Shown here in pieces: positions 1 to 9,371 of a DNA stretch of 64,000 nucleotides. The notes beneath the pieces are model-generated. The model made no database searches. It was not told the DNA's origin and was given only the letters and a program-made list of their open reading frames with translations. Within the stretch, counting starts at the first letter, position 1; every line of letters starts with the position of its first letter. The translations under genes were made by a program, and so were the position numbers. The DNA lies in contig CAMCMB010000014.1 in the NCBI GenBank assembly GCA_945875845.1, positions 44,445-108,444 of the forward strand, given 5' to 3'. This DNA comes from Pirellula staleyi DSM 6068. GTDB taxonomy: Bacteria; Planctomycetota; Planctomycetia; Pirellulales; Pirellulaceae.

Positions 1-92
1 CAAACCGTTCATCCGAGTGAACTGCGGTGCAATCCCTGCGAGCTGCGGCCCGATTCGGATTGCAGATTGTCAGATCAAGGCTGGCCATTTTC

Positions 93-689
93 TTATTGAT
101 CTGGATTGTCGATCAATGACTTGAGTCGATCGCCAAGCGGTTTTGGGAATTTCGCAACCTAACTTTCGTCCAAAAGTCCAACCTCGATCATATCTAGAAG
201 GTGAACACGGTCTTTTAGTCGAAACGAATTCAATTTCATTCGGACAAGCCGCTCCAATGGCAAGATCCGAATGCCGTCCCCGTATTAAATGGGTTCGACA
301 TCGGGGTTCGGCTCGAAGTCGCCTTGCTTGACCATACGATTCGCCAAGACAATATGAATTGCATAGCGTACCGAATCGTCTTTTCCTTCGAGAAACATGT
401 CCAAACCGGCCGCTTTGCGGTAGTGGTATCCATTTGCCGCCATGACCTGTTTGACTTGCTCAAGATCCTCAGGACGAATCAAGATATCGACATCGTTCGT
501 GGCACGTACGGCTCCGGGATCGACCTGAGCTACCCAAACTCGCACTGCATTGCCTCCTACGATCGCAAAGGGAATCGAGGTAGACTCCAGAATATTTACG
601 GCTTTTCTCAGGCGTAACTCAACGCGATCCATCGATTCCCCGATTTTTTGCCAAAGTTGATCTCCGACCACCGTCAATGCTGGATTCAT
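93..689 (-). pseudogene. Nucleotidyltransferase (AbiEii-like family), broken by two in-frame stops
   Basis: The open part (689 to 285) encodes 134 residues with the family's N-terminal signature: an IVGGNAV segment near residue 43, then a VDPGAVRATNDVDIL stretch carrying the metal-binding Asp pair. Translation past the TAA at 285-287 stays in the same frame and gives the family's usual C-terminus (LPLERLVRMKLNSFRLKDR, then HLLDMIEVGLLDES). A TAG at 159-161, where relatives have Trp, is the second stop, and the frame then runs to a TAA at 93-95. The full frame is 198 codons plus stop, the normal family length, so two nonsense changes rather than frameshifts inactivate it. A different wreck of the same family lies at 28517-28828. 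Intact members resemble toxin-type or antibiotic-type nucleotidyltransferases; the substrate cannot be told. Confidence 0.8.
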
Positions 690-898
690 CTCTTCTCCCT
701 TCTCCCTCTACCAATTCCATTTTTCCAATCATACCACAAAGCGTGGAAGCCTCAAAAATGGCCCCTTCTTTTTGATGTAGGAAACAGCTGGACGAATGCA
801 CTCGCTTTTGATTTGGTCCCGTCGGCGTACGACTCATGGCCAACGTGATTGACTGCGTTCGATCTTTCGGCCTCGGCGTTTTGTGCACTTGAAGAAAA

Positions 899-2293
899 TT
901 ATGGTCGATTCTTTTCCAAGAGCTCCTTGGCTTTGTCGAGGTATCTTTTGGGGACGGGGTCTCCCGGGGATAGCTTAACGGCTGCGTCTATGGCTTCGAC
1001 CGCTTGCTCCAGTTTGCCTAGCTTTTGCAATGTCAAGCCGAGTCCTAAGTGGGCACGAGCTAAGCGTATGTCGCTTTGGATAGCGAGCCGGTAGGATTGG
1101 ATAGCTTGATCCACATCCCCATCGCGTTCTGCTGAAATTGCGAGGGCAAAGTGTGCTTCTGCAAAGTCTGGTTTCAAGCGAACGGCTTCTTCGCGTTCGC
1201 GTCTGGCAGCTTCGAATTGTTGTGAGCCCTCCAATGCATAACTGTAGGCGTAGTGCGCTCGTGCATCTTCGGGAAAGAGTTGCACGGCCTCTTTCAATGT
1301 AGTCAATGCGAGAGGCGCTTGACCCGATTGCAAAAACACGGATGCCAGATTGAGTCTCGGCCGCACCATCTCAGGCCGTTGCTTGATCAGCGCAACATAA
1401 CCTTCGGCTGCGGCCTGCAGATCGCCTTTTGCAGCTGCGGAGTCTGCCTGCATGGCAGCAAATCGAGCCGCAACTTCTTGCTCGTTGATCGCGCTGTAAA
1501 TCTCATCGGGCATCGTATCATATCGTTGGCCGGACAAAATCGCCGACTGCTCCGCTTGACCCAACATCGGATTGACTCCGAGCAGCATGCGCGATCTCGT
1601 CAATTCGACGAGCACTTCTCGATTTTTGGGCGCGACACTTTTTGCTTGCTCAAGCAGTTCGGTTGCCATCTTCCAATTCTCTCGGATACCTGCAATTCGA
1701 GCCAATGCGATGAGTGGGAACGGTTGGTTTTTGTCGGCTTCCAATGCCTTTTTGAACGAAGCCTCCGCTTCGTCGGTTCGGTTTAGGCCAAGCAGTGTAT
1801 TGCCCCGGCGCATCCACAGTGGAGCATATCCTGAGTCAAGCTCCTTGGCGATATCGTACTTATCGAGCGCAAGAATCGGTTCTTGGCGGTCGAGCAAGAT
1901 TGCGGCTAGATAGGGCCAACGCATTTCCTTGGGATTGAGTTTGGCGGCTTGGTCGAAGCAAATCAATGCTTCCGAATTCCATTCGTGTGCCATCAAGATT
2001 TCGCCGTACTGCCCCCATGCTTCGGCGGAGTTGGGTTTGTCCTCGACTGCTTTGAGCAGTTGGGCCGTGGCGAGAGCGACGTTGCTATTCGCAGTTGTGA
2101 AATCGGGCTTGGGAACCTTGGGCGTTGAGTTTAGGTTTTGGCTGATAAACCAAATGGCAGCTGATACGCCGACGGCAACAAGCAGAAGCAATATGGGCCG
2201 ATTCTTCCAGGTCTTTTCCGGCATGGAGGGACTGGTTGAAGCAGGCGGCGGTGAATCCATTTGTTTTGAATTTTCAGGTGTCCCGTTGTTCAT
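899..2293 (-). CDS. Membrane-anchored TPR-repeat protein
   Basis: This 464-aa protein has a short Pro/Ser-rich N-terminus, one hydrophobic segment at about residues 33-50, and then tetratricopeptide repeats to the end (for example motifs of the type AEAHFALAISAERDGDVDQA near residue 375 and ARAHLGLGLTLQKLGKLEQA near 410). The topology suggests a single-pass inner-membrane protein with a periplasmic superhelical scaffold for protein contacts. Its ATG overlaps the stop of the upstream VCBS/ASPIC lipoprotein gene by four bases (2290-2293), so the two are translationally coupled and probably work together. No enzymatic motif is visible. Confidence 0.85.
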   Translation of the reverse strand: MNNGTPENSKQMDSPPPASTSPSMPEKTWKNRPILLLLVAVGVSAAIWFISQNLNSTPKVPKPDFTTANSNVALATAQLLKAVEDKPNSAEAWGQYGEILMAHEWNSEALICFDQAAKLNPKEMRWPYLAAILLDRQEPILALDKYDIAKELDSGYAPLWMRRGNTLLGLNRTDEAEASFKKALEADKNQPFPLIALARIAGIRENWKMATELLEQAKSVAPKNREVLVELTRSRMLLGVNPMLGQAEQSAILSGQRYDTMPDEIYSAINEQEVAARFAAMQADSAAAKGDLQAAAEGYVALIKQRPEMVRPRLNLASVFLQSGQAPLALTTLKEAVQLFPEDARAHYAYSYALEGSQQFEAARREREEAVRLKPDFAEAHFALAISAERDGDVDQAIQSYRLAIQSDIRLARAHLGLGLTLQKLGKLEQAVEAIDAAVKLSPGDPVPKRYLDKAKELLEKNRP

Positions 2294-4026
2294 CGTGTAT
2301 CTCCCGCAAGGATTCGGCCACTGCCACGTTTTACAGTAATAGTCTGGTTGCTATCTCCACCGGGGAACTCCTCGATCTCGGTGCCGCCGTTCGGCCAATA
2401 GACTCGAATCGCATCGTAGCGCGCCGCTTTACCGAGTCCTACGTGCACTCGCGTATCATTGCAGCCTAGGTAACCTGACGAAGGGTTCAGGTCCCGAGTG
2501 ATGACCCGCTCTCCAACTTGGATTTGAATTTCAGCGCCGATGGCCGACCGTTTTAGCAGCGGATCGATTGCGGAAATGCTGAGCCAATTTCCAAGCTTGG
2601 GAAAATCGTTTCGATAGAGTCTGGCCGGACCTGCACAGTTGGTGACTAGGAAGTCAACATCGCCATCATTGTCTATGTCGCCATGAATGAGACTTCGGGA
2701 GACTTCCGTGTGTTCGGTGAAGTCGCTGCCACCGAGTCGTCGCTGAGATTCGAAGCCTTTGCCGTCGTTGAGGTAGAATTCATTGTGTTGGGCATAGTCG
2801 CTCCAAAACGCGTTGACATCTTTTTTTTCGGCGGGACGTCCGCGTTTCACTCCACCGTTTGCGATCGCCAGATCGACATCTCCATCGTGATCGAAGTCGG
2901 CGGCGGCAACACCAAACCCCGTAAACGGCAAACTGCTTAGCGATAGCCCAGCGGCAACCGTCCTGTCGCTAAATTGTCCGACCTGGGAGGCTTGAAAAAG
3001 GGTGTTGTATTCTCCGGCCAAGTGAGTCACAAACAGGTCGCTCAAGCCGTCGTCGTTAAAGTCCTCCGAGACCACTCCCATATTCGCTTGCGCCTCGCCG
3101 AACCGATTCAAAGCGACCCCGCGCAGGATGGCTTCGTTGCTGAACATTTGATTTTCGTATTGAACCCAAAGAAAGTTTTCTTCGCCATCGTTGGCGACGA
3201 AGATATCCATCAAGCCATCGCCGTTGAAGTCTTTGCAGAGTACGCCAAGTCCCTTGCCGACGCGACGAGCGATACCTGAAGGGACGGTTATGTCCTCAAA
3301 TTGGGAATGAACCGTCTGGGTAGCTGGCTTGCCAAGGTTTCGATAGAGTCGACCGACAGTGCCTAAGAGTGATTTTGGGCCGCAAAAGTCTCGACGTCCC
3401 GACCCATCTTCGCAGACGCTTCCCGGGTAGAAGTCGACATAATTTGCGATGAACAAATCGAGCCAGCCATCGCGATCGAAATCAAAGAAGCTGGCTGCCG
3501 TGCCCCATTGGAGATTTGTGATACCAGCCTTTTCCGTGATGTCGTCGAACCTCCCATCGCCTCGATTTTGGAATAGCCGGTCAGCACCGTAGCGGGTGAG
3601 AAAAAAGTCGAGGTCACCGTCGTTGTCGATATCGCCTACAGCCACTCCCATTCCGTAGCCTCCCGTTGCGATTCCTGCCCATTGCGTGATATCAGCAAAT
3701 TTCCCGCCCGCTTCTTGTCGATAAAGTCGATCCCCCCCGGAGCCATTGGCTCCCAGTTGTTTTCCGCCTATCAAAAGCAGGTCGAGATCTTGGTCGCCGT
3801 CGATGTCAAAGAATGCTGCACCTGAGCCCATGATTTGCGGCATCGAAAAACCATCCAAGTCCCCGGGGTCGTGCACAAAGTCGAGCGACGATAACTTGGT
3901 GATATCGACCAGGCAAGGTTGTTGGTAGGAATCTGTGCCTGTCGATTTGGTGGCATTGCCTGGAGGAAGTTTTGAGGCGCAGCCAGCCAGCACAAGAAAC
4001 GGGATCAGGTATCGAAGTAGGTGCAT
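2290..4026 (-). CDS. VCBS/FG-GAP repeat lipoprotein with C-terminal ASPIC/UnbV domain (CRTAC1-like)
   Basis: This is a 578-aa exported lipoprotein. The ATG at 4026 puts a short signal peptide in front of a lipobox (FLVLAGC, Cys16); an ATG 90 bases further upstream would spoil that signal. From about residue 75 to 490 there are repeated Ca-binding FG-GAP motifs of the DxDxDGxxD type (GDIDNDGDLDFF, FDRDGWLDLF, CKDFNGDGLMDIF), predicting a beta-propeller. The last ~75 residues are an ASPIC/UnbV domain (RVHVGLGKAARYD, then VYWPNGGTE). Proteins of this class are abundant in planctomycetes but have no settled function; surface binding or adhesion is a guess. It is first gene of a two-gene operon with the TPR protein and is divergent from the gene at 4208. 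Confidence 0.9.
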   Translation of the reverse strand: MHLLRYLIPFLVLAGCASKLPPGNATKSTGTDSYQQPCLVDITKLSSLDFVHDPGDLDGFSMPQIMGSGAAFFDIDGDQDLDLLLIGGKQLGANGSGGDRLYRQEAGGKFADITQWAGIATGGYGMGVAVGDIDNDGDLDFFLTRYGADRLFQNRGDGRFDDITEKAGITNLQWGTAASFFDFDRDGWLDLFIANYVDFYPGSVCEDGSGRRDFCGPKSLLGTVGRLYRNLGKPATQTVHSQFEDITVPSGIARRVGKGLGVLCKDFNGDGLMDIFVANDGEENFLWVQYENQMFSNEAILRGVALNRFGEAQANMGVVSEDFNDDGLSDLFVTHLAGEYNTLFQASQVGQFSDRTVAAGLSLSSLPFTGFGVAAADFDHDGDVDLAIANGGVKRGRPAEKKDVNAFWSDYAQHNEFYLNDGKGFESQRRLGGSDFTEHTEVSRSLIHGDIDNDGDVDFLVTNCAGPARLYRNDFPKLGNWLSISAIDPLLKRSAIGAEIQIQVGERVITRDLNPSSGYLGCNDTRVHVGLGKAARYDAIRVYWPNGGTEIEEFPGGDSNQTITVKRGSGRILAGDTR

Positions 4027-4207
4027 TTGGGAACTCAGGGGGGAGATACGCTGCGATGCTACTAGGCTTTGTAGCAAATCCAGGTTAACGTGTGCATGAA
4101 TGGCAGCCCATTGCATTTAGATTTTAGCGAGAATCCAGGAATCGAACTGGCTGATTCCTGCGAATCCCATCCGAAAACAATTGCTGACGAAATCAGTAGG
4201 TCATCGC

Positions 4208-7141
4208 ATGTTCCAATCCCTCCGTCTTCGAAGATTATTGTTGATTGCGATTTTGGCATCCGTTTTCGTAGTCATCGCAATTCAGTTTTTTTTGCCCACA
4301 ATCCAATTGGATACAGCAGCGATGCTGGCGGAATCGAGGAATTTGATTGAGCAAGGGCAAGCTCCAAAGGCTGGCCCCGTTCTCGACCAAATCTTGCAGG
4401 CCGAACCCGACAACGCCGAAGCTCTATTCGAACGCAGCAAACTTTGGCTTCGAATGGGTGAACGGGAAAACGCCGTTTCGGATTTGCAAAATATTCGAAA
4501 GTCGGCTGCATCCGTCCAGCGGAATAAGCTCTGCAGCGACGCTTGTTATTTAGAAGGTACGCTTCATTTGGAACTGAATAGAGCACGCGATGCCGAGAAG
4601 TGTTTCCTAGAAGCTTGGAAACAGAACACCGATAGTCTTAAACCCTTGGAACACGTTTTGCGACTGTACACGTTGCAAATGCGCCGAAAGGATGTTTTGA
4701 ACATTCTTGACCAAATTGAAAAACGACGGCCACTGCTGTTGGAAGAAATGGTTTTGCGAGTCGATGCAGGTTTACCGATCATCGATGAGAAAGATGCAAT
4801 CGCCAGTCTCACTCAATTTGTTGCGGGTGATCGACAAGACGAGTGGAGTTGGAGCGCAATGCTGAGGTACTACATTGTCAACGAACGGTATGATGAAGCC
4901 AAGGATTTGGTTTCGTCGATGCCGAATACGCTAGCCGCAAAAAGTCATTTCATCGGGCTAAAAGCTGTGGGGCAATTGCAATCCGCTTTGATGGATGAGG
5001 CGACCGCGACCATGAATATTACGAGCACGGACTCTCCTCCTGATTACTGGTGGTGGCTAGCTGCGGGGAATTTAGCGGATGCGAAAAAAGAATATCAGAT
5101 CGCAAGCGACAGTTATCGCCAAGCGGTCGATTTGCAACCTGAATCCGGCTATGCACGCTATCGATTGGGGATTGCCCACGAATCGAACGCTGCATCTGAA
5201 TTGGCACTTCCTCAGCTAGAAGCTGCGGCTAGTATCGACCGACTGCATCAACTCACGGGAGTCATCACTCGGATGGTCGGAATGCCCAATCGCGAATTGG
5301 GAAACGCGATCATTCGCATCGCCTCGATTTGCGACGAGCTTAACCAAGTGGAAGACTCAAAGCGATGGAGGAACCTCGCTCTCCAAATTGACCCAGAAAA
5401 CGATCTCGCCAGCAAAGCCGTTACAAGAGCAAGTCGACCAACTCCGTTTGCTGGCAGTTCCATCTCAAAAAGTCCTCTTTTGGTTCAAAAAGAGATACGG
5501 CAATGGCTCGCCAATTCTGTTGCCAATACGAATCCAACGGGTGGGACGGCCGATAGCCCGCCAGTCAATCGTTTGCAGATGGAAGACATTCATAAACGAG
5601 TCGGATTGGACTTTCAGTACTACAATGGAAACTCAGGCAAAAAGTACCTTATCGAAGCTATGGGAGGCGGGATAAGCGTTTTGGATTTTGACGGCGACGG
5701 ATGGCCAGACTGCTATTTCCCGCAAGGAAGCAGTTTACCCAGCAATCCTTCGGACTTTGGCAAGATCGATCAACTTTACAGGAATGTAAATGGTGAGCGA
5801 TTTATCAACGTCACTCAGAATTCAGGCATCGTTGAAAACGGCTATTCGCAAGGGGCTGCAACGGGTGACATTAACAACGACGGATTCCCGGATATCGTTG
5901 TCGCCAATTTGGGCAAGAACCGCCTCTTTATGAATCAGGGTGATGGGACGTTTCGGGACGCAACAGATCAATGTGGTTGGAATGAAACGGAGATGAGTTC
6001 GAGCATTGCGCTTGCCGACTTTGACAACGATGGCAATCTCGATTTGTATGTCACCAATTACGTAGACGGGATTCGGGTTTGCCGCGATGCGAATAGCAAC
6101 ATCGCCACGTGCAATCCACAGAACTTTACGGGAGTGCAAGATCGCCTTTTTCGCAGCACGGGTGACGGTGTGTTTCTCGATGTGACGGTGGGAAGCGGAC
6201 TTGAAGCGATCGACGCCAAGGGGCTCGGTGTGGTTGCGACTGACTTAGACGACGACGGCTTGCTCGATATTTATGTAGCCAATGACACAACACCAAATCA
6301 ACTTTTCAAAAACCTTGGCGGACTTCGCTTTCAGGATATCTCATTCGAATCTGGTACAGCCTTGAGCCCTGAGGGGCATGCGCAAGCAGGCATGGGCATT
6401 AGCGCAGCCGACTACAATGGTGATCTTAAAACGGATTTGTTGGTAACGAACTTTTACAATGAGTCCAATAACTTGTACACCAACTTTGGCTCGATGAACT
6501 TCACCGACAGCGCGCAGGCTGCTGGACTGAGTCGTCCCTCCAAATACATGCTTGGGTTCGGAGCACAAGCAGCGGACTTGGACTTAGATGGAAATTTGGA
6601 TTTGATCGTTGCGAATGGTCATATCGATGATGTCCGTTGGAAAAGCGAGCCATGGACGATGCCTACGCAACTGTTTCACAATCAAGGCAACGGACGCTTT
6701 CAAGTACAGAGCCAATCATCAGGCGATTATTTTCAGGCGAAGCAGCTAGGTCGCGGCGTTGCTAGTCTTGATTGGAATCGCGATGGACGTCGCGACTTCA
6801 TCGTGGTTCACCAAGATCGCCAGGTGGCTTTGTTGGAAAACCAAACCAAGACTGCCTATCGAAGTCTTTCGATTCGACTCATCGGTAAGAAGTCAAACCG
6901 AAGTGCGACTGGTGCGCGCGTCGTAGTTGAGTCGGGAGGAATTCGTAGGAGGATGGATCTAAACGGTGGCGATGGTTTCTACTGTACCAATGAACGATCC
7001 ATGTGTTTTGGACTTGGCTCAATTTCTAAAGGTCAGTTGCAGATATCTTGGCCGTCGGGTGTTACGCAATCGATTTCTTTTGATGGTGAAACGACACTTA
7101 CGGTCGTGGAGCCCGAAAGCGAGAGTGTCTTGCTCCAGTAG
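4208..7141 (+). CDS. TPR + VCBS/FG-GAP + ASPIC/UnbV exported protein
   Basis: The protein has 977 residues from the ATG at 4208, which directly precedes an Arg-rich n-region and a hydrophobic signal or anchor (LLLIAILASVFVVIAIQF). Residues about 30-400 are TPR-like helices, about 480-830 are FG-GAP/VCBS repeats (LDFDGDGWPDCYF, GDINNDGFPDIVV, DLDDDGLLDIYV), and about 880-965 form an ASPIC/UnbV domain. It joins in one chain what the divergent operon at 899-4026 splits into two proteins. The final residues and stop codon lie inside a sequence block that recurs at 15576-15713, so the original 3' end appears to have been replaced by an inserted element after the ASPIC domain was complete. An upstream in-frame ATG at 4181 is less likely. 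Confidence 0.9.
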   Translation: MFQSLRLRRLLLIAILASVFVVIAIQFFLPTIQLDTAAMLAESRNLIEQGQAPKAGPVLDQILQAEPDNAEALFERSKLWLRMGERENAVSDLQNIRKSAASVQRNKLCSDACYLEGTLHLELNRARDAEKCFLEAWKQNTDSLKPLEHVLRLYTLQMRRKDVLNILDQIEKRRPLLLEEMVLRVDAGLPIIDEKDAIASLTQFVAGDRQDEWSWSAMLRYYIVNERYDEAKDLVSSMPNTLAAKSHFIGLKAVGQLQSALMDEATATMNITSTDSPPDYWWWLAAGNLADAKKEYQIASDSYRQAVDLQPESGYARYRLGIAHESNAASELALPQLEAAASIDRLHQLTGVITRMVGMPNRELGNAIIRIASICDELNQVEDSKRWRNLALQIDPENDLASKAVTRASRPTPFAGSSISKSPLLVQKEIRQWLANSVANTNPTGGTADSPPVNRLQMEDIHKRVGLDFQYYNGNSGKKYLIEAMGGGISVLDFDGDGWPDCYFPQGSSLPSNPSDFGKIDQLYRNVNGERFINVTQNSGIVENGYSQGAATGDINNDGFPDIVVANLGKNRLFMNQGDGTFRDATDQCGWNETEMSSSIALADFDNDGNLDLYVTNYVDGIRVCRDANSNIATCNPQNFTGVQDRLFRSTGDGVFLDVTVGSGLEAIDAKGLGVVATDLDDDGLLDIYVANDTTPNQLFKNLGGLRFQDISFESGTALSPEGHAQAGMGISAADYNGDLKTDLLVTNFYNESNNLYTNFGSMNFTDSAQAAGLSRPSKYMLGFGAQAADLDLDGNLDLIVANGHIDDVRWKSEPWTMPTQLFHNQGNGRFQVQSQSSGDYFQAKQLGRGVASLDWNRDGRRDFIVVHQDRQVALLENQTKTAYRSLSIRLIGKKSNRSATGARVVVESGGIRRRMDLNGGDGFYCTNERSMCFGLGSISKGQLQISWPSGVTQSISFDGETTLTVVEPESESVLLQ

Positions 7142-7617
7142 GAAGTGGAATTTCCGCTGAATAGGTTAACATAACCTTTTTACCGGAGAGATTTCCATGA
7201 CCCATTCATGTAGAAATTTCACAGCGGAACAAAAAGCTGCCATCGTTCGGCGGCACCTAAAAGGAAAAGAGTCGATTGCCACGATAGCCGAAGAGCTATC
7301 GATTCAGCCAACGCAAATCCATCAGTGGGTTGCTGTGGTGATGGAGCAGCAAATCCGAAGGCTGCAAGAGAAGCTCATCCACAACAACGAAGGTATCGCA
7401 GAGCTCATGGAGGAGACCGCTGGTCGTTTGGATCGCAAGATCGTGACTCCCAGCAAGAAAGGCACAGGCTACATTCAACCGACGAAAATCATCAAGAATG
7501 GCAGCGAAGCAGCTACAACGAAGAGAACTACACGAAGGATAGGGCTCTGCAGAGGTGCACTCCCGAGCGTCGTGGAGCCCAAAGTCGGAATGAGGAGCGG
7601 CCCTTTTCGAAGGACCG
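7123..7617 (+). mobile_element. Remnant of an IS-like element with decayed transposase orfA
   Basis: The first 138 bases (7123-7260) recur almost perfectly in inverted orientation at 15576-15713, including a noncoding leader with ACCGGAGAGATTTCC just before the ATG and the start of a transposase-like reading frame. The right limit is set by the start, at 7618, of another block shared with 15711-15839. No clear terminal inverted repeats or target duplication could be assigned, and nothing like a catalytic transposase gene is present. It is a degraded, non-autonomous copy. Confidence 0.55.
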
Positions 7618-7637
7618 CTCCCTTCCATTCCGATTTT
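7581..7637. repeat. Long imperfect hairpin at the element boundary
   Basis: The arms start AAAGTCGGAATG and end CATTCCGATTTT, pairing over 12 positions with one G-T, and continue through a GGAGCGG/CCGCTCC stem around a TTTTCGAA loop. The right arm is the beginning of the block repeated at 15711. There is no T-tract, so it is not an obvious intrinsic terminator. It may be a subterminal structure of the element. Confidence 0.5.
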
Positions 7638-7745
7638 GGCTTATGCGATAAACCTTCGCCGCACGATGCGGCGAAATCCCTAAGCAGGATGCGTTACCAC
7701 TGCGTTAGCCACGCGCGGAACATTCCATTTGCCGGTGAACCAAGA
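7618..7745 (+). repeat. 128-bp block repeated at 15711-15839
   Basis: The segment is nearly identical to the one at 15711-15839 in the same orientation, with only a few substitutions and a one-base indel. It holds a GC-rich hairpin (TTCGCCGCACGATGCGGCGAA) and a TGCGTTACCACTGCGTTAGCC motif. No coding function is evident. In both places it abuts a piece of the same IS-like block, but that block is in opposite orientations. Confidence 0.75.
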
Positions 7746-7975
7746 TATATCCTTCGATCCACGACTCTAATGCGGCATATCACCCCGCAAAAAACCATCA
7801 GGGGGGCCTGAGCGGTAATAAAATTTGAAAAAAATGCTTAAAATAATTTTTTCTCCCGCCAAAGTAGACGAAATGTTTGTTAACCTTGCTTAATGTGTTG
7901 ACGTCTACCGTTAGCGGTCGTCAACAATCGTTAGTCCTCTTTTTTCGATCTATCCTTATCCTTGGGAGACTAGAA

Positions 7976-9076
7976 GTGTTCATTTCGTTGAGTCGGAAAC
8001 CCTTTCGTCGAGGTTTTACCCTTGTCGAATTGCTGGTGGTCATTGCAATCATTGGTATCCTCGTTGGCTTGCTACTTCCAGCGGTTCAGGCTGCGCGCGA
8101 AGCTGCACGCCGTATGTCCTGTTCGAACAATCTCAAACAAATTGGGTTGGGGTTGTTGAACTACGAGAGCGCTTCCAGGGCTTTCCCGCCAGCTGCGATT
8201 TGGAAGAGCGGAAGAATGGACAGCACCGCTGTACCAGCAGCTGGTCAACAGCGAAACTTCTCATGGGTTTGCGGTTTGCTTCCGTACACCGAAAACCAAG
8301 TGTTGTATAGTGCGATCAATTTCAATTTGCCGTTGGCTGGTCCAATCGCTACGGACGGGGTTAATGCAACTTTGGCAAATCCACTAGGCTACCAAATGTT
8401 GCCAGATGGAACGCCTATTGTTTCAAAGAAGATCCCAATGTTCATGTGTCCATCAGACCCTGGCTTCGGTGCTGATAGGAATCGGTTCAACCTAGCGTGG
8501 AACAACTACGCAGGTTCCGAAGGCTACGATTGGTGGAAACGTGCAAATCACCCACTAAGCGGCTTCTTTAACTTGAACACCTATACGAAGATTTCGTCAA
8601 TCACTGATGGAACATCCAACACGCTCGCTATTGTTGAGGCATCCACTCAAGGTTTCGAACCAAATCCTGGCGTCGCTGGTCACCAGAAGAATGGTGGTGG
8701 AAAACCACGTGGTGGTGGATCGGATAACGCTGTTTTCCGTACACTACTATTATCGGCAAACACGGCAGGGGATGTGTCAGGTGTTTGGAATCTGCCTAGA
8801 CCTGATGGAGCCACTTCGGGTTTCTGGTGGGGAGCCGGTCCATACACGATGCAGCCAACCTTCTTGCATTGCTTCGGCATCAACAACAACTGGCCAGGTG
8901 CTAGCAGCCGACATACGGGCGGTGCACAATCTGTGTATGCGGACGGGTCCGTTCACTTCCTGTCGGATTCGATTGACTACCCAGGGGAAGGATCCATTGG
9001 TTATGCCTATGGAGCTGGAGTCTGGGGAGCAATCAATACAATTACGGGCGGTGAAGTTGTACAAGTCCCTGAATAG
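7976..9076 (+). CDS. DUF1559 protein with prepilin-like N-terminus
   Basis: The 366-aa protein begins at a GTG at 7976, seven bases after a GGGAG ribosome-binding site; upstream ATG codons in frame lie in AT-rich noncoding sequence. The start gives the compact N-terminus usual for the family: [20 protein letters not shown], a class-III/type-IV pilin-like methylation and membrane helix, then [14 protein letters not shown]. Later come the DUF1559 hallmarks, a central GTSNT motif and a C-terminal SRHTGG segment followed by ADGSVHFLSDSI. Planctomycetes carry dozens of these pseudopilin-like proteins; their assembled form and function are unknown. It is followed 31 bases later by a small lipoprotein gene and then a terminator. 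Confidence 0.92.
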   Translation: MFISLSRKPFRRGFTLVELLVVIAIIGILVGLLLPAVQAAREAARRMSCSNNLKQIGLGLLNYESASRAFPPAAIWKSGRMDSTAVPAAGQQRNFSWVCGLLPYTENQVLYSAINFNLPLAGPIATDGVNATLANPLGYQMLPDGTPIVSKKIPMFMCPSDPGFGADRNRFNLAWNNYAGSEGYDWWKRANHPLSGFFNLNTYTKISSITDGTSNTLAIVEASTQGFEPNPGVAGHQKNGGGKPRGGGSDNAVFRTLLLSANTAGDVSGVWNLPRPDGATSGFWWGAGPYTMQPTFLHCFGINNNWPGASSRHTGGAQSVYADGSVHFLSDSIDYPGEGSIGYAYGAGVWGAINTITGGEVVQVPE

Positions 9077-9107
9077 TTGAAGCACACTAAATACTTAGGA
9101 GATGAGA

Positions 9108-9287
9108 ATGCAGAAGTTTTGCCAAATGGGCTTGGTTTGTTTCGGATTGTTTTTGGTCACAGGTTGCGGTCCTTCCCAACCGGCTCCTCTGTCTGAAGAG
9201 AAGCTCAAGGAAATGAACGCAGCAATGGACACCGACATGAAGAGCATGATGGGTAACATGCCCAAGAAACCCGGTGGTAGTAAGTAG
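9108..9287 (+). CDS. Small lipoprotein following the DUF1559 gene
   Basis: This 59-aa protein has a signal peptide and lipobox (FLVTGCGPSQ, Cys about residue 20), then a charged and Met-rich tail ending in Lys-Gly-Gly. The ATG at 9108 is preferred over the one at 9102 because AGGAG at 9097-9101 is six bases upstream of it. DUF1559 genes are often accompanied by such mini-lipoproteins. It is the last gene before a strong intrinsic terminator at 9313. The function is unknown. Confidence 0.8.
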   Translation: MQKFCQMGLVCFGLFLVTGCGPSQPAPLSEEKLKEMNAAMDTDMKSMMGNMPKKPGGSK

Positions 9288-9312
9288 TTTTGGCAATTCT
9301 TGCCTCGAACTC

Positions 9313-9351
9313 AAAGCAATCCGAGATAGAATCTCGGATTGCTTTTTTTTT
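9313..9351 (+). terminator. Rho-independent terminator
   Basis: There is a perfect 15-bp stem (9313-9327 with 9331-9345), a three-base AGA loop, and an unbroken T-run through 9351. It closes the DUF1559-lipoprotein transcription unit and separates it from the VCBS gene starting at 9372. Confidence 0.93.
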
Positions 9352-9371
9352 GTACCTTCTGGAATACCACT

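Larger units (their letters stand above)
7197..7811 (+). pseudogene. Decayed IS transposase OrfA-type HTH protein
   Basis: The frame is open for 204 codons, but only the first ~75 look like a real protein: FTAEQKAAIVRRHLKGKES, then IAEELSIQPTQIHQWV is the helix-turn-helix of small transposase OrfA proteins, and RRLQEKLIHNNEGIAELMEE resembles the helix that normally follows. Compared with that family's usual layout, about 25 residues between the two parts seem to be missing. Beyond about codon 80 the frame runs through the element's right side and the 7618-7745 repeat and has no protein-like character. A second truncated copy of the same start (opening MTHSRRKFTAEQ) is on the minus strand at 15631. 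It is probably inactive. Confidence 0.55.

Noticed and set aside
7630..7745. Possible integron attC-like site (GTTAGCC with hairpin)
   Set aside because: The core triplets do not match both R' and L' sites, there is no integron integrase, and the block is simply repeated at 15711.
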